From Calliopum simillimum (lineage: Eukaryota; Arthropoda; Insecta; Diptera; Lauxaniidae): a DNA stretch of 64,000 nt. The stretch lies in NCBI GenBank assembly GCA_951812925.1, contig OX638368.1, forward strand, positions 26,661,187 to 26,725,186. The letters run 5' to 3'. Made by a program: the position numbers and the translations under genes. Positions 32,755 to 44,479 of the stretch are shown here, one piece after another (position 1 is the first letter of the stretch; each line of letters starts with the position of its first letter). Under the pieces are notes generated by a model. It was not told the DNA's origin and did not search any database. It saw only the letters and a list, made by a program, of their open reading frames with translations.

Positions 32755-34790
32755 CTAAAAAACTTTTTAATTTCTAGTTTTAAAAAGAAAATCAAAGAAA
32801 TTGTTTTTGTTTTGATTTGACTGCACCTTATTTATTTTGCATGGAGAATGACGTCAGGATTGAAGCAGTAAAGAAAAGACCGTGTAAGTTATTTTATTTT
32901 GTTATTGTATATGAATCATTTACCATCATCATCTGTACCATGTTTAAGAAACGTACGGAAAGTCCCATCAAAACAATTTAGAAATCTTTTTAAAGTAACC
33001 TTTTCTAAAAACATCATAACATCAAAAAGAAATCTTATTGTTTTTCAAGAAGGTTTCTCATAAAATTAAAATGATTTTCAAATAATAGAATGAAAACATT
33101 GTTTGAAGAAGAAATCGTATTGAAAACGATGAGATTTCTTCGTAATATTATTTATGATTTTTTCATAAAAATGTCAACAGAAATTTTAAGAAAATTTTCT
33201 CTATGATTTTGATGTGACTTTCTTTTTGGATGAAAACCATAGAGATATTTTCTTACTTTTCTTCTATTTAATGTGGTCGTTTTGGTTCTGTGTAGCCTTT
33301 TTGAAATTCGGCCATAACTTGAAGGAAAAGCATTGTATCAAATCATACTCCTTCAGAACAAAAAAGATGAAGCATAAAATGTGAGATTTTTTTGTTAATT
33401 ACATACCCAAGTATGGTTTGAATCTACTTTCAGGTGCGGTGTAATCAAAAATGCCAAACATCCTGGTTTTTAAGTCTAATCATCTCTTGCTATCATATGA
33501 GTATTTTCTTAAGTACATACTAAGTTATTTGGCTATAAAAAGATATGATACCATATAACTTATTATTTATTTTTATTAATTTCATTTCATTTCCAATTAG
33601 CAAATCTCTTAGCACAGTAAAATTTATTTTATTTACACTTTTTTAATGACATTTTAAGTCTTTTTCGCTTAAAATGCTATTTAATGCATTTCAGCACTTA
33701 CGATATCGTAAAAAACAAGCACAGCCCATCCATGCTGAAATCGAACTGACCCAAATTGAAAACACAAATAGTTATTATATCTTTAAATACAGTTATGCCG
33801 GATTTAGTGAAAAGCCTAAACCATAAAGCCCAATAATACAAAAAATGCAGCTAAATCATAAAAAAAATAAAGTTGTAAATAAAAGCGAGCAATAAATATG
33901 TATCAGAACTTAAACCGAAATTTGTAAAAATATTATTAAGAAAAACCTTTAAAATTTTTATGACACAATCAAGTCTAATTCCAAATATTATTGTCTTTTA
34001 TGATTTTAAAAATTCATTTCAATATGTTCGAATTAATATCAAGTTGTCTAAAGGATCTTAATGCAGTAACATGCACTAGATATGAATAAAGACTATAAAA
34101 GTCGTACTAAATAGAGACTATAAAAACTTTTTGTTAAAATCAGTTTCTAATTTCAATAAAATACTACTTCGTTTTGTCTCGGCAAAAAACCTTGCAAACG
34201 AAGCGCTATGCAAAAATAGTATAATATCGATGACTCACAACGGCAGGGCAATGCATATAAAGGGAAAAAACAAAGAAATTGGAATTTTTGCATGTGCTGT
34301 GTTTTTCTCGTAGCTGTGATTCTCGTTTAATCTATGCTAAAAGTTAAATAAAGTATGCTTGCAAAACTCTATAAGATGTCGGCAAAGCGTCTGATGAGGA
34401 ATTGACTTATTATAGTCAATTTTGACCTGTGGTGGGTCCCGAAACTAGTAACGCAAACCAGCCTTCCGATACATTTTTTTGCTTTTTTTATTTATGTGTA
34501 TTTTTGCCTTGTTTTTTGTGTTTTTTTTGTTGTTTTACTCAAAAACACTGAACAGTAAGCTCCAACCATCAATGTATTTTCATTGTGGGTAGCTAATAAT
34601 GTTAATCATCATCTGTTCCAAAAAAAAAAAAAAAAAAAAAAATACTCTCTTCACCCAGCAAATAAAAATAAATGGTAATCTTAGTATATGCGTAAGATTA
34701 TCTAAACTGAACTATACTTTTTCTGAATGAAATTGTTCTTTTCTTTATCTTTTTTGTGTTCCCTTTAAGTGGCATAACTATTTGAGTAAA
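32755..34790. other. AT-rich spacer
   Basis: It includes a 22-base A run near 34619. The open frame at 34131-34313 is not recognisable. No element termini were found. Confidence 0.4.
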
Positions 34791-34798
34791 TCTCTTCA

Positions 34799-36279
34799 TG
34801 GGTAATTCTCCGAAAAATGTAGTATTCAATTCAAACAATTCTAAACATTTATCTATGAAATTATATACGTAACATAATGTGTTACAAAGTCATTCTCTTA
34901 AATTCTTAGTGCACTTAATTTGCCCATTTCGCATATTGCTTTTTTTCTAAAAAAAAACTTGTACGACATTGTTTGTATATGGGTGATTCTCCAAAAAATG
35001 TACCATTCAATGTCCCGGGGCTCAAATCCATGTTTAAATTTAAAATTCGATATTTTAGCTACTTAATATAGATACTTAACCAGAGCTTCTAGTCGAATTG
35101 CTTGTAAAAAAATTAATTTTTAATATTTTACTATGAAATTATAGCATAAAATGTTAAAACGTCATTACGTTATTTTCTAAAAAAACTTATACGACATTGT
35201 TTGTATATATATTTCAGTTACTATTTTTTTGTGTTAATCCTTCGAAATAAGTTTTTTATACTGATTTGATACACATCGAAGCTGATCTCTCATGTAGGAC
35301 TATCTCCGCTCAGTTTTTCTTATTATTACTGTTATTTTTAAAAATCTTGGGTAAAAAAAGAACTGAAAGTGAAGGGAAAGAGGAGACTCAGTTCTTTTTC
35401 AGCTCAGTCAGTTTTGGTTTTTAGATAGTGAGTGTTAGTGCGCTTTTTTATTAAAAAAAGTTTATAAATTTTGTGAATAACGCAAGTGTGTGTCATTCTC
35501 CTTATAAGGTTTTTTATATATTTTTTATATTTTATCTTTACATAATTGAATCAATAAACAATTAGAATGACTATCCAGCTGTTTCAACTTTTTTAAAAAT
35601 ATTTGCTATTTCCATTGTGATATTAGTGTTTTCGCAACATTTTGTCATTCTCCCATTTTGTAATTCTTTTGTCAAATTTACTCCGGGAGAATGCTTCTCT
35701 AACGAGACATTGTTGTATATTGATTCATAAGACTTGTTGAACTAATTTTCCTTTTTATAATTTGGGGTATCCATAAACCACGCGACGCTCCAACATAAAT
35801 ATTTAGGGTTACCACCTGGTTATTTTCGAAAATCTTATTTGATTCTTACTTTTTTGACTAAATTGAAATTTTTAATTTCAGAAACGCTCAGATAAACTTT
35901 TCTAAAAGTGTACAAAAACTTTCGTTGTTGCCACCCGGTTTTTTTTTAGTTTTTCCTATATCAGATTTCGGTTCGGTTGCCGTCAAAATTTAAGTTTAGT
36001 CTAAAAAAAAGAAAACTTTTAAAATTTATGTTGGTTTTTTCGAAAGTTTATGTAAGTGTTTTTCGACTAAAATTTTTTTTTAATTTTTTAAATATAAATA
36101 AGCGAAACTTTCAAAAAAAACAACATATGGCAACTCTGAAAGTTTATGTTCATTTTTTAAAAAGATTCCAGAAATTAGGGTTATCATATTCTATATCTTT
36201 AAATAATAAAAAAAATAAATAAAATAAGTGGGCACAAAATAAGGCACGTTTTTTTACATTTTTTGGAGATTCACCCATA
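34799..36279. mobile_element. about 1.3-kb TIR element with duplicated left end
   Basis: GGGTGATTCTCCAAAAAATG at 34981 and its reverse complement ACATTTTTTGGAGATTCACCC near 36257-36277 form inverted ends. A diverged extra left end, GGGTAATTCTCCGAAAAATG, lies at 34800. The segments after both left ends share TACGACATTGTTTGTATAT (near 34961 and 35191), so about 180-230 bp at the left is tandemly duplicated. Several TCATTCTCC words recur inside. No transposase was recognised. Confidence 0.6.
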
Positions 36280-36406
36280 TTTCATTGAGTACCTACTAGC
36301 GATGCCTGGGTACCAGGATCCCGGCCTTTTTTAAGTCCTGAAAATCCCGGAATTAGTTCATGCAAGTCATGGGATTAGTTGAAAACAATTTTTTAGAATA
36401 TATTAT

Positions 36407-36576
36407 TTATATAGAACAAAAATATTAATTTTAACCAATTTTGAAATAAAGTTTATACTTTTCTGGAGTAAATTTCAAATTTAAAAAAAAAAGTCGGAAT
36501 TAAACACCAAAAAAGTTTTAAATTAATACTAAAGGGAATCAAAACGAAGAAAAGTCAACTATCATTTTTTAGTGTG
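36407..36576 (+). mobile_element. AACCAAAAAGTATTTAT MITE, copy c (5'-truncated)
   Basis: It matches copy b from TATATAGAACAA through ACCAAAAAAGTTT, ACTAAAGGGAATCAAAA and the terminal TTTTTTAGTGTG. The first 40 or so bases of the family are missing. Confidence 0.65.
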
Positions 36577-36579
36577 TAA

Positions 36580-36796
36580 AACACTTAAAAATTCTCAAAA
36601 AAAAAAAAAAAAAAAAAAAACTTTACATTTAAAGTTCAATTGCTTGAAGACAAAAAATATATCATAAAATTTGTAAAGCATGGTAAAAGGTAAGAAAAAA
36701 AAATATTTCTAGAACACAAAAATATCAAATATTTCTCATGAAAAAGTTTTGCAAACATAATAAGAAGGTACGTCAAACACGTCTGGGTCTTAAATC

Positions 36797-36827
<31 letters not shown>

Positions 36828-37860
36828 ACAGCACCATTATACCATAATTACAAAGCTACATATACGAATTCTAAAGTGTGTCTCTTTTACAACATACGAT
36901 TTCTTTTTAATAAAAAATACAATTTTTTTTTTTTATATTAAAAATAATGTTTACAAAAAAAACCACAATAAAAGACAAACGTATGCCATTTTAGTTTTAT
37001 TTATTTATTTATTTTGTTGTATTTTTAAAACCATCATTGTTACTATTATTATTTTTATTGGGAATTACGCGCATTTCATGTTCTGTTTTTTGTTATTTGA
37101 GACTTTACTTGAGGTTTGTTCGCTTCGATGGATCGCTCAATTCGAACAGTTGTTTGGTTCTTACCGGAAAGTGGGTCAGTTTTTTTTTTTTTCATTTTCA
37201 ATATTCGCCTTTCATACATTGGTAATGGTTATTTGTTAAAAGTTTTTTGTAATTTTATTTTTTTTTATTGTTGTTGTTATTGCTTTTCTCTCTTCACAGT
37301 ATTGATTTGAAATGAATTGAAAAATAATGCGAATTAAACGCTTCAGTAGCATGGCTGTTAATAAAATAAAGTTAACAAAATTGAAATAAATTAATAAAAA
37401 AAAAAAAACAAGAATTTATTATTTTGTAGGTTATGTGCTGATTTCTTAAACTTAAATATCAATTTTTTTAAGTTTCTCTTGATAAGTTAATTTTATATGT
37501 GTGTAATGATTGGTAAGAATTTTGAAAACAAACTATAAAGATTCGAGATTTCTTGCTAGAACTTTATAATACTTCATCTTTTAAAATAGAACTAACGCAG
37601 GTAAATTTTCTCTGCATGTCAGGGTCACAAGATGACAGCGGAGAAAATGGTGGCATCCTTCTGTGCACACGTTAAATGCGTGGGGTTTTCTCTTGCAAAC
37701 AGGAGTTAACTTCTCAACCTTGCATTAGTTACCTCAAAGTGCTGACTGTTACGATAATCAAAGTGGAAGCTACTCAACACGCTAGTTTTACACGTTTCAA
37801 TGCATCTAGAAATTTGTTTACATTGCTGAGAAAAATTAAAAAAAATTAAAGGTCAAAAAA
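36580..37860. other. poly-A rich spacer
   Basis: A homopolymer runs of more than 20 bases lie near 36598-36620 and 36799-36823. A short low-complexity open frame overlaps the second one. No gene was recognised. Confidence 0.4.
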
Positions 37861-38131
37861 TCTCACCCGTATACATATCTACCCATTAATAAAATCGTTC
37901 AAATCGTGTTAATGGTTCCCGAGCTATTTAGAATTTTCATATCCTGGACAAAGCCGAGGAAATTTAAAAAAATAAATGTCACAAAATCATTTTTAGAATC
38001 ATGTAGTCAGGTTCGAGTTCACCCCAATGGAGGGCTATCTAAGCCTCTGCAATTCTTTGGGTAATGGCACCCGGTTGCTCTTTCATTCTTTCTGCGAATT
38101 TATGTGGGTCCAAACCACAGCCACAACGAAT

Positions 38132-38160
38132 TCTGCCCGAAGGGCAGACCCAATAGCTAG
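38132..38160 (+). mobile_element. Helitron 3' terminus of a second type
   Basis: The perfect stem TCTGCCC (38132-38138) and GGGCAGA (38142-38148) has a GAA loop. It is followed by CCCAATAG and CTAG (38157-38160), then T. A GC-rich hairpin 8-12 bases before CTAG and followed by T is the standard Helitron 3' end. The body would lie upstream on the plus strand, perhaps from about 37860 (TCTCACCCGTATAC), but its 5' end is not certain. Confidence 0.55.
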
Positions 38161-38164
38161 TTGA

Positions 38165-38300
38165 AAGAACCAACGAACTGGTTTCTTCAAAGACCCGTGG
38201 TACCAGAAGAAACTCCCGTTGGATTAAGTAGCCGCAACACTACTTCCAGTATAGCTCAGACTAGGCAGAGGCTGGTTACCCGTATCGAGTTATGATAGAT
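38165..38300. repeat. unnamed repeat, copy 1
   Basis: CGTGGTACCAGAAGAAACTC, CGTTGGATTAAGTAGCCG, AC.CTACTTCCAGTATAGCT and GGTTACCCGTATCGAGTT correspond to text at 40025-40140 (CGTGGTATCAGAAGTATCTC, CGGTCGGATTTCGTAGCCG, GCTACTGAAAGTATAGCT). Read on the minus strand, both give related peptides around LRNPTG/LLNPTG, so it may derive from a coding sequence I do not recognise. Confidence 0.55.
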
Positions 38301-38304
38301 TTTG

Positions 38305-39110
38305 GGAACCCATTATGTACTTGGTGCTTATATCTCTTTAGGGAAGCTCTCGCTTTTTTGGGAGTGGTAATCCTATACGTTACTATGTACGACACGACTT
38401 CTTATAGATCGTAGGAGCACGTTACTAAGTGCAAATTTCTCAGGACATCCCTCGAAATCCAGTCTATCAAAATTCTTTCTTGAATTGCTAATTAAGCATA
38501 TGAACAACGCAACAACTAGAACAAGTCCACATTCTCTCCAAAAGTCACGCGTATTCCTGCATTAGCGGATAGTCAACAATGTCAACTACCATTTTTAGGA
38601 GTAACCTCGTGGAGGTAATAGGCTGCTTGGGCCCAAATATGGGGGTAAAGTCTACATTTCACTATTTCTCAAGTTTTAATAATTTCATCCTAACCGACAA
38701 TTCACTGCTCATGTTTTGGGCGTCGAATGGAAAACAGATCTCCCATTTGTCCTCCACCACCCAGGTCGAGGCCACCACGACCATGAATCATATTGCTCTT
38801 CGTTGTAACAAACCTTTCCACACCCCTTTCGAAAACAAAAGAAGACAGCTATTAGACATTATCAAACACGCCTGGATGCTCCAACCCCCGTGCAAAACAT
38901 CAATCAGATAGCAAGCGGTACAATCAATTTCAGCGAAAATGTTGAAAGAAATTCAGGATGGAACCTTTACTTGAAAGTTGGGGTATCGCGATGGTCCTTT
39001 TAGCCTAGGTTAGGCTTGGGACCCGGAGGCTTGTAGAATGACAGAGAAAGTACTTGCTATCCTGGCATTAAATACAGAACACAATTAGATCAACCAACAG
39101 GGCAAGTAAT
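38305..39110. other. spacer with an unrecognised 110-codon open frame
   Basis: A frame at 38579-38911 starts with ATG and encodes 110 residues, including VIGCLGPNMGVKS and FENKRRQLLDIIKHAWMLQ. The base composition is less AT-rich than the surroundings, which could mean an old coding relic. No domain, signal peptide or membrane segment is evident and I do not assign a function. Confidence 0.3.
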
Positions 39111-39117
39111 CTGTCCG

Positions 39118-39350
39118 AGCAGTTATACTCTGGAAGATCTGCGGATATAATTCTTAACCGTAGTCCCAGGGGAAGTCATCAGTCAGAGTGATCTTGAATT
39201 CTTCAGCAGTAATACTCTGGAAAGTCTTCGGATATAACACTTAACCATAGTTCCAGGGGAAGCGATCAGTCTGAGGTATCTGGGATTCTTGATGAGTAAT
39301 AGTCTGGAAGATCTCCGGATACAATACATAACCATAGTTCCAGGCAAGAC
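39118..39350 (+). repeat. three-unit tandem repeat, period about 88 bp
   Basis: ACTCTGGAAGATCTGCGGAT (39129), ACTCTGGAAAGTCTTCGGAT (39217) and GTCTGGAAGATCTCCGGAT (39303) are each followed by AACCATAGT/AACCGTAGT, CCAGG and GA..TCAGTC.GAG-type text. Units are about 88 bp and well conserved. No frame is open across all three. Confidence 0.85.
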
Positions 39351-39510
39351 GTATTATAAAATACCGAAAGATATCAAATTTCAAAAAGATATAGTTATAT
39401 ACGAATGCGATCTTTGGCTAATGATCTTTATTGCTATATTATATGAAAAATTCTACGTGAGAACGTACCAACTTTCAGGTCGACCATCAGCGGTCGCGTT
39501 TTGACTACAT

Positions 39511-39734
39511 ACTAAAATTTTATAGTTTATGTTTCTTACATTTGATTCCATTTAGAAGCGATTTAAAACTTTTTTGGTATTAAATTCCAATCGTTTTTCT
39601 AAAAAAGTTTAATATTTATTCCAGAAAAGTTCGAAATTTATTCCAAAATAGTTTAAAATTAATGATTTTTTTTTTGGTATTGTTCTATATAAATTCTTTT
39701 TGGTTTTAAAATTAAACTAAAATTTTTACTGTGT
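39511..39734 (-). mobile_element. AACCAAAAAGTATTTAT MITE, copy d
   Basis: On the minus strand it reads CACAGTAAAAATTTTAGTTT at the start (39734 inward), then AACCAAAAAGAATTTATATA, ACTATTTTGGAATAAATTTC, and ends AACTATAAAATTTTAGTATG near 39511. Both ends and the middle are present. Confidence 0.7.
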
Positions 39735-40009
39735 AGACATGTATTTTTATAAATTATCAAAACCAGTTTTCTCGTCCTATGGGCAATGTCGCAAAAATAC
39801 TTAATAGGAGTTTTATATTTTCTGGTTCGAAAAATTATAATTACTTCGGTTCCTGTAGGCCAATTATAACAATTTTTTCTTAGAATAAGCAGAATTTGAG
39901 CAGGTTTCAAAAGCCAGAGGATCAATCTCATTATTTTCCATATACCTCGAAGGTAGTCCTCTGTAAAACATTTTACAATTTAATATTTTGTACGAATAGT
40001 CAGTTGGAA

Positions 40010-40145
40010 GACTCATCACTGTACGGTCCAAAGAACTAATGACTACCGTGGTATCAGAAGTATCTCCGGTCGGATTTCGTAGCCGTAAGGCTACTGAAAG
40101 TATAGCTATAATCAGCCTTGGACTAGTTATCCATGTCAAATTGTC
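40010..40145. repeat. unnamed repeat, copy 2
   Basis: This is a diverged direct copy of 38165-38300 (see that entry). On the minus strand it lies in a 104-codon open frame (39864-40178) whose segment IIAILSVALRLRNPTGD aligns with the translation of copy 1. A shared protein-like signal in two diverged copies suggests an old element gene, but the identity is unknown. Confidence 0.5.
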
Positions 40146-40179
40146 ATGAATTGTGCAGCTGAAACAGATTTCAATCACA

Positions 40180-41640
40180 AAGTTAAGAATGCTAGACTTT
40201 ACAGAAATTTCTGAAGAAAAGCATGTATCTAGTTCAATTCAAAGCCAACCACATATGTTTCTTAAGAAACTGTTGCATTCATAAGTTCAAAGAGTTTTCA
40301 ATATCGAAACAATGAAAAGAAATCACAACGATTGTAACTGATAGGCGATACCAGCTCCCTCTCAACGCTCAAAATATGCTATGGAGATAGAAAGAAAAGA
40401 GAAAATCTTGACATTCCTTGCATATCAAATGTCAGAGAAAAATATGAACAACCCACCCGCGTTCCTACGCATAACTGAAATAGCACAGAGAGATCAAATT
40501 TTATTTTCTTTTTTACTACGGTAATCAACAATCAATTGCGATCTACACCGAAGTTCGTTCGTGTTAGTGAGTGAACTGAACTCAATATCAAAGGCGTCGT
40601 GTAACATAAGAAGAGCGTATGAGCAACCCAACGACCGACCGAGCGATCGATCGACCAACGGAACGATCGATCAAACAACAACAGGCCAAGTGGCTTTTGT
40701 TCCAGTCCCTCCCCCATACACCTTCGGCTTCAAGTCTTGAAGTCAACTCAACACAACCTTTCCTACTACGATCATAACAAATTGGCGATCATGCGAAACC
40801 CTCCAACTGGCCCGGTCTCTGTACTCTGTACGTCTGTCTGGGCAATGCATCAAATTGCAAATTCCAGCAAATGTGCAACATCTGTTGAAGACGCATAGCA
40901 AAAAAAACATCACAGATTATTGTTTCATGGATACACTTCGTTGAAGCTTTGCAGTTGTGTATGTTTGGTAGGGCTTGGGGCCTGTGAAAGACAGTGAAGG
41001 ACGTTCGTATGCACAAACCTCGTTACGTTTTAATGCGCAACTCAAGAGAAATTATTTTTTAAAGAATGCAAAGCAGCAACGCGTACACACACAAAAGATG
41101 TTGCTGCAACAACGCATGCGCAACATTAGACGTTGACGATTATGATGATGCTGATGACGATAGTCAAGCTGACGCGCTCTGTAAGCTGCGGCTGTGAGTG
41201 CGAATTTTTTCACATTTAACAGAGATTGAATTACAAAAACAACAGCAGCAACTACGTATATAAAGGAAAAATCATGTTTAGGGTAAAGTATGCAAATAGC
41301 ACTCATTTTATTAGAATAAGAAAAGAGGTTGTGATTTAGTCATCTGATGTCACCGCAGCCTATAGTGCAAAACCCTGATAAGATTTATTTAGAACAAGGG
41401 CATCAGCGTCTCAAAATCACTGAACCAAGCGCAATCAGCGTATAGTTTTGGCTCACCAACAACAAACACGATGTTTCAATATTTTCCAAATTTCTCGGAA
41501 TTACAATAGTCATGAAAAATTGTTTTTGTTTTTTGTTGCAATTATTTTTTTGTTGTAGACGAGCGAAAAAAAACAGCAACCAGTAAGAGTATTTCCCTTG
41601 AGCTGATTAAAAATTAAATAACCCACACTGCAATATTTTG
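40180..41640. other. spacer with moderate GC, no recognised gene
   Basis: It is less AT-rich than most of the window around 40540-41200, with a CGATCGATCGACC-type run near 40643. No exon, promoter or RNA gene could be supported. Confidence 0.4.
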
Positions 41641-41649
41641 AAAATTTTT

Positions 41650-41775
41650 ATTTATGCGGGAGGTGCTACACTCTCCTGGCCAAGCTTCTTTAGTTTTTGC
41701 TCAGTTCTTGAACTTGTGTGAAATTTGGTTTCATTACCTCGAACAACGCTTGCACTGCAGAGTTATATAGTTTGC
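41650..41775 (+). repeat. isolated unit of the 115-bp repeat
   Basis: GCGGGAGGTGCTACACTCTC, TTTAGTTTTTGCTCAG and TGTGAAATTTGGTTTCATTA match units at 43085-43400 and, in reverse, 5870-6310. It directly flanks the mariner at 41816, so the mariner appears to have inserted into this repeat array. Confidence 0.7.
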
Positions 41776-41815
41776 CTTGCATTTACTGTTTTTAGTATAC
41801 GTGGGCTGCAAGATA

Positions 41816-43070
41816 TATTTCTGGCCTAATAATGAAAATGCAAATATTTATCATCAAAAATGGTTTTATTGTTTTTCAAAGTATTCTCCAGGATGATTTA
41901 TACACTTTTGCATGTGCTTAGACCAATTGACGAAGCACTTTTCCTACTCCGATTGAGACACCTCCAAAACATGGTTTTTGAACGCTTCAACAGCATCTTC
42001 TGGCGACGAAAATCGTTGACCACGCATTTTTTCTTGATGTGCGGGAACAAAAAGAAGTCATTGGGTGCCAAGTCAGGGCTGCATGGCGTATGACCCATCA
42101 ATTCGACGTTTTGGCCGGTCAAAAAGGCGCCGGCTTGAGCCGATGTGTGAGAGCTCGCATTGTCATGATGAACAATGATTTGTCTTCTCTTGTTCGTTTT
42201 TCGTATTTCTCCAAATACTTCAGGCAAACAAATTGTGGTGTACTACTCAAAATTCACCGTTCTACGTTGCTCAAGCGGAACAGTCGCCACATGACCAGTT
42301 TTGCCGAAGAAACAGGCGACCATTTGGTTCGAAGTGCTTCTTCCACGAACAACTTTCGTTCGATTTGGCTCGTCTTCGAAGACCCACACGGTCGATTTCT
42401 GTTTTGTTTCGGGCTCATACGCATAGATCCATCATTCGTCACCTGTAAAAAGTCTTTTGATGCACCGCGATCGTATTTTTTCAACATTTCTTTGCACCAA
42501 TCGACACTAGCCTTTTTTTAGCGATTGTCAAATTGTACGGGATCCAACGAGAACAAACCTTTTTTTCGGCCAGGTGTTCACGCAATATCAAATGTATGCT
42601 AGTGGAAGAAATACTCAAGAATGCCTCTATCTCACGGTACCGCGGTATGTCACATGACGATCTTGCATTATCAGTTCACGCACGGCATCAATGTTATCTG
42701 GCACAACGGCCATTTTTGGACGACCTTCACGGAATTCGTCTTTGAGCGAGCGTCGGCCACGATTGAATTCGTTAAACTAGTTTTTCACAGTTCTATGGGA
42801 TGGTGCTTCATCGCCATACATTTAAGTTCATCGACGCACTCTTGTCGTGATAATCCACGTCGAAAGTTGTGAAAAATGATCGTACGAAAATGTTCACGAG
42901 TTAATTCCATTTTTTTGCCAAATTGATTTTTTCAAGTCACTGTAAACAACACAAATGATGGTCGTACGTCAAAACGTTCTCAATACGTTTATGATAAAAA
43001 TGTCAAACGTTCCAATGGAAATATCAGATTGAACCTGGCAACACTTAGAGTTGCCTAGGCCGGAAATATA
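41816..43070 (-). mobile_element. full-length mariner element (inactive)
   Basis: The ends TATATTTCTGGCCTAATAA (from 41814) and TTGCCTAGGCCGGAAATATA (to about 43070) are inverted, with TA-rich flanks that obscure the exact target duplication. The length of about 1.25 kb is normal for mariner. Repeats of the same 115-bp family lie on both sides (41650-41775 and 43085-43400), consistent with insertion inside that array. Confidence 0.85.
41866..42910 (-). pseudogene. mariner transposase (SETMAR-like group), many lesions
   Basis: The minus-strand reading starts at the ATG at 42910 (MELTREHFRTIIFHNFRRGL) and ends EYFEKQ with TAA at 41866-41868, the normal extent for about 345 residues. The N-terminal helix-turn-helix half is broken by frameshifts and stops. 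The catalytic half shows LKKYDRGASKD, then TGDE with an in-frame TGA before WIYAYEPE, VHHDNASSHTSA and SPDLAPNDFFLFPHIKKK, which gives a D,D34D spacing. Another stop precedes the YTTICLPEVFGEI segment. The protein is not functional. Confidence 0.9.
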
Positions 43071-43079
43071 TATAGCAGC

Positions 43080-43410
43080 CTACGTATGAGTGAAATTTGA
43101 TTGGATTACATCAAAAAACGCTTTCAGTATAGCATTTTGAAACTTTATATGGGTGGCGCCACACCCTTTTGTCCGATTTCACCCTATTTTTTCTGGTAGC
43201 TTGTTTTTACTGTCTTTGGTGTCTGAGTGAAATTTGGTTGGGTGACCTCAAAAAGCAATTACAGTATAGCATTTTGAAACTCACTTTTCTTTGGGAGATA
43301 CCACTCCCTCTTGTCCGAACTTACCTTTTTTTTGCTTGGAGCCTTATCTTACTATGCATAGTATTTACGTATATTTTGGTTGCTTTATCGCGAATAATGC
43401 TCTAAATGTT
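43080..43410 (+). repeat. 115-bp tandem repeat, two to three units
   Basis: TGAGTGAAATTTGATTGGAT, CAAAAAACGCTTTCAGTATA, GCATTTTGAAACTTTATATG and GGGTGGCGCCACACCCTTTT recur at about 43210-43330 with the same order of words. It belongs to the family at 5870-6310 and 41650-41775. Confidence 0.75.
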
Positions 43411-43439
43411 GCGTTTCAAATATATATTTTGTATGATCG

Positions 43440-43625
43440 GTAGGCGTGTCCGTCGACCGAATTCACTCATCTTCAGTAAGACAAGCTAACTTTGACGACG
43501 AAGGCAGTGTATCAAATTTCATTGAATTATCTTTCTCTCAAACAATATTAGAATGATTTCAATGGACAGACAGACAGACGGATATTGCCATATCGACTTA
43601 GGAGGTGACGCAGATCAAGAATGTA
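43440..43625 (+). repeat. dispersed dipteran repeat (copy 2 of 2)
   Basis: This is the counterpart of 2330-2520: GGTAGGCGTG, CTAACTTTGACGACG, ACAGACAGACAGACGGATAT, CATATCGACT and GATCAAGAATGTATG. Only the first part is shared, and it then runs into the block at 43630. Confidence 0.7.
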
Positions 43626-43629
43626 TGGG

Positions 43630-44290
43630 GACTTCCCAGGTGGCGAACGTGACCGTCATGCACATTTAAACATTAACATTAACATTATAGCTCTTAGGTA
43701 GCACTATAATTAGTGCCACCTTTAATAGCAGGCAAAGTTCTGGTTCCAAGATACACGCAAAAAAGACACGAAACGAACATGACAAAAATAGAAGTAGTTT
43801 TCGTGCCTACTCAAAGAAAGTCTGAATTCAGCGAAACAAGTCAAAGTTTTTTAGTGCGACTTATTTTAGAATCTTATGAAACAATGTTACTTTTTAATGT
43901 ATTTTGTTTGATTCATATGTCCTCTGTACTTTTCTTTGTTTTGATCATAATCTGAATCGATACGTGGCAATATGAACGTGACATTTTTTTTACAATACAA
44001 ATTTTAAATTGAAAATCTTTCAAGAAACCAGGATGTCCCAGTGAATGTTGGATCACCTTATCTTGTTAAGTTGAGGTGGCATCAGTAATTTTTCCAAAGG
44101 ATGTCAAATGTCTCCATCCATTTTACATGTGTACCAAATCATCGCCCATTTTCCCAGAGAACATTATTTGTCCTGGCATTCTGCATACATGTATCAAATT
44201 TCATTCATGTGAGATGAATATTATCGAAGATATGATGAATTGATTTTTGTGGGGACGTGATACCCCCATTTTTCCCAGTACCGGTAAACC
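43630..44290 (+). repeat. dispersed repeat block, copy 2
   Basis: It is collinear with 4645-5385 (about 650-740 bp) with substitutions and small indels, including the GGCGAACGTGACCG, AATAGAAGTAGTTTT and TTGATCATAATCTGAATCGATACG landmarks and the trailing GTGATACCCCCATTTTTCCC unit. An open frame at 43713-43955 is not conserved in the first copy. Confidence 0.8.
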
Positions 44291-44479
44291 TTTTTTCGGA
44301 AATGACGATATATACTTTCCCATGCCTGCCACGCCTGCTTAAAAACAATTTTCTATGGGTGTTTTAGCTCCGAGAAACTTGCAAAATATTGAAATATTCG
44401 GTTTGTTGCACGCGATCCAAAATTGGCTCACTTTTGTTCTACGCTGAGACTCTAGATTTAGAAGTCAGTCGATAGGTCA

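Noticed and set aside
40532..41306. Promoter or first exon in a less AT-rich stretch
   Set aside because: No splice-supported frame, initiator or TATA arrangement could be argued convincingly.
42039..42521. 160-codon plus-strand frame
   Set aside because: It is antisense to the mariner transposase at 41866-42910 and has no similarity of its own.
43713..43955. 80-codon frame in the repeat block
   Set aside because: The matching copy at 4.7-5.0 kb is not open in this frame.
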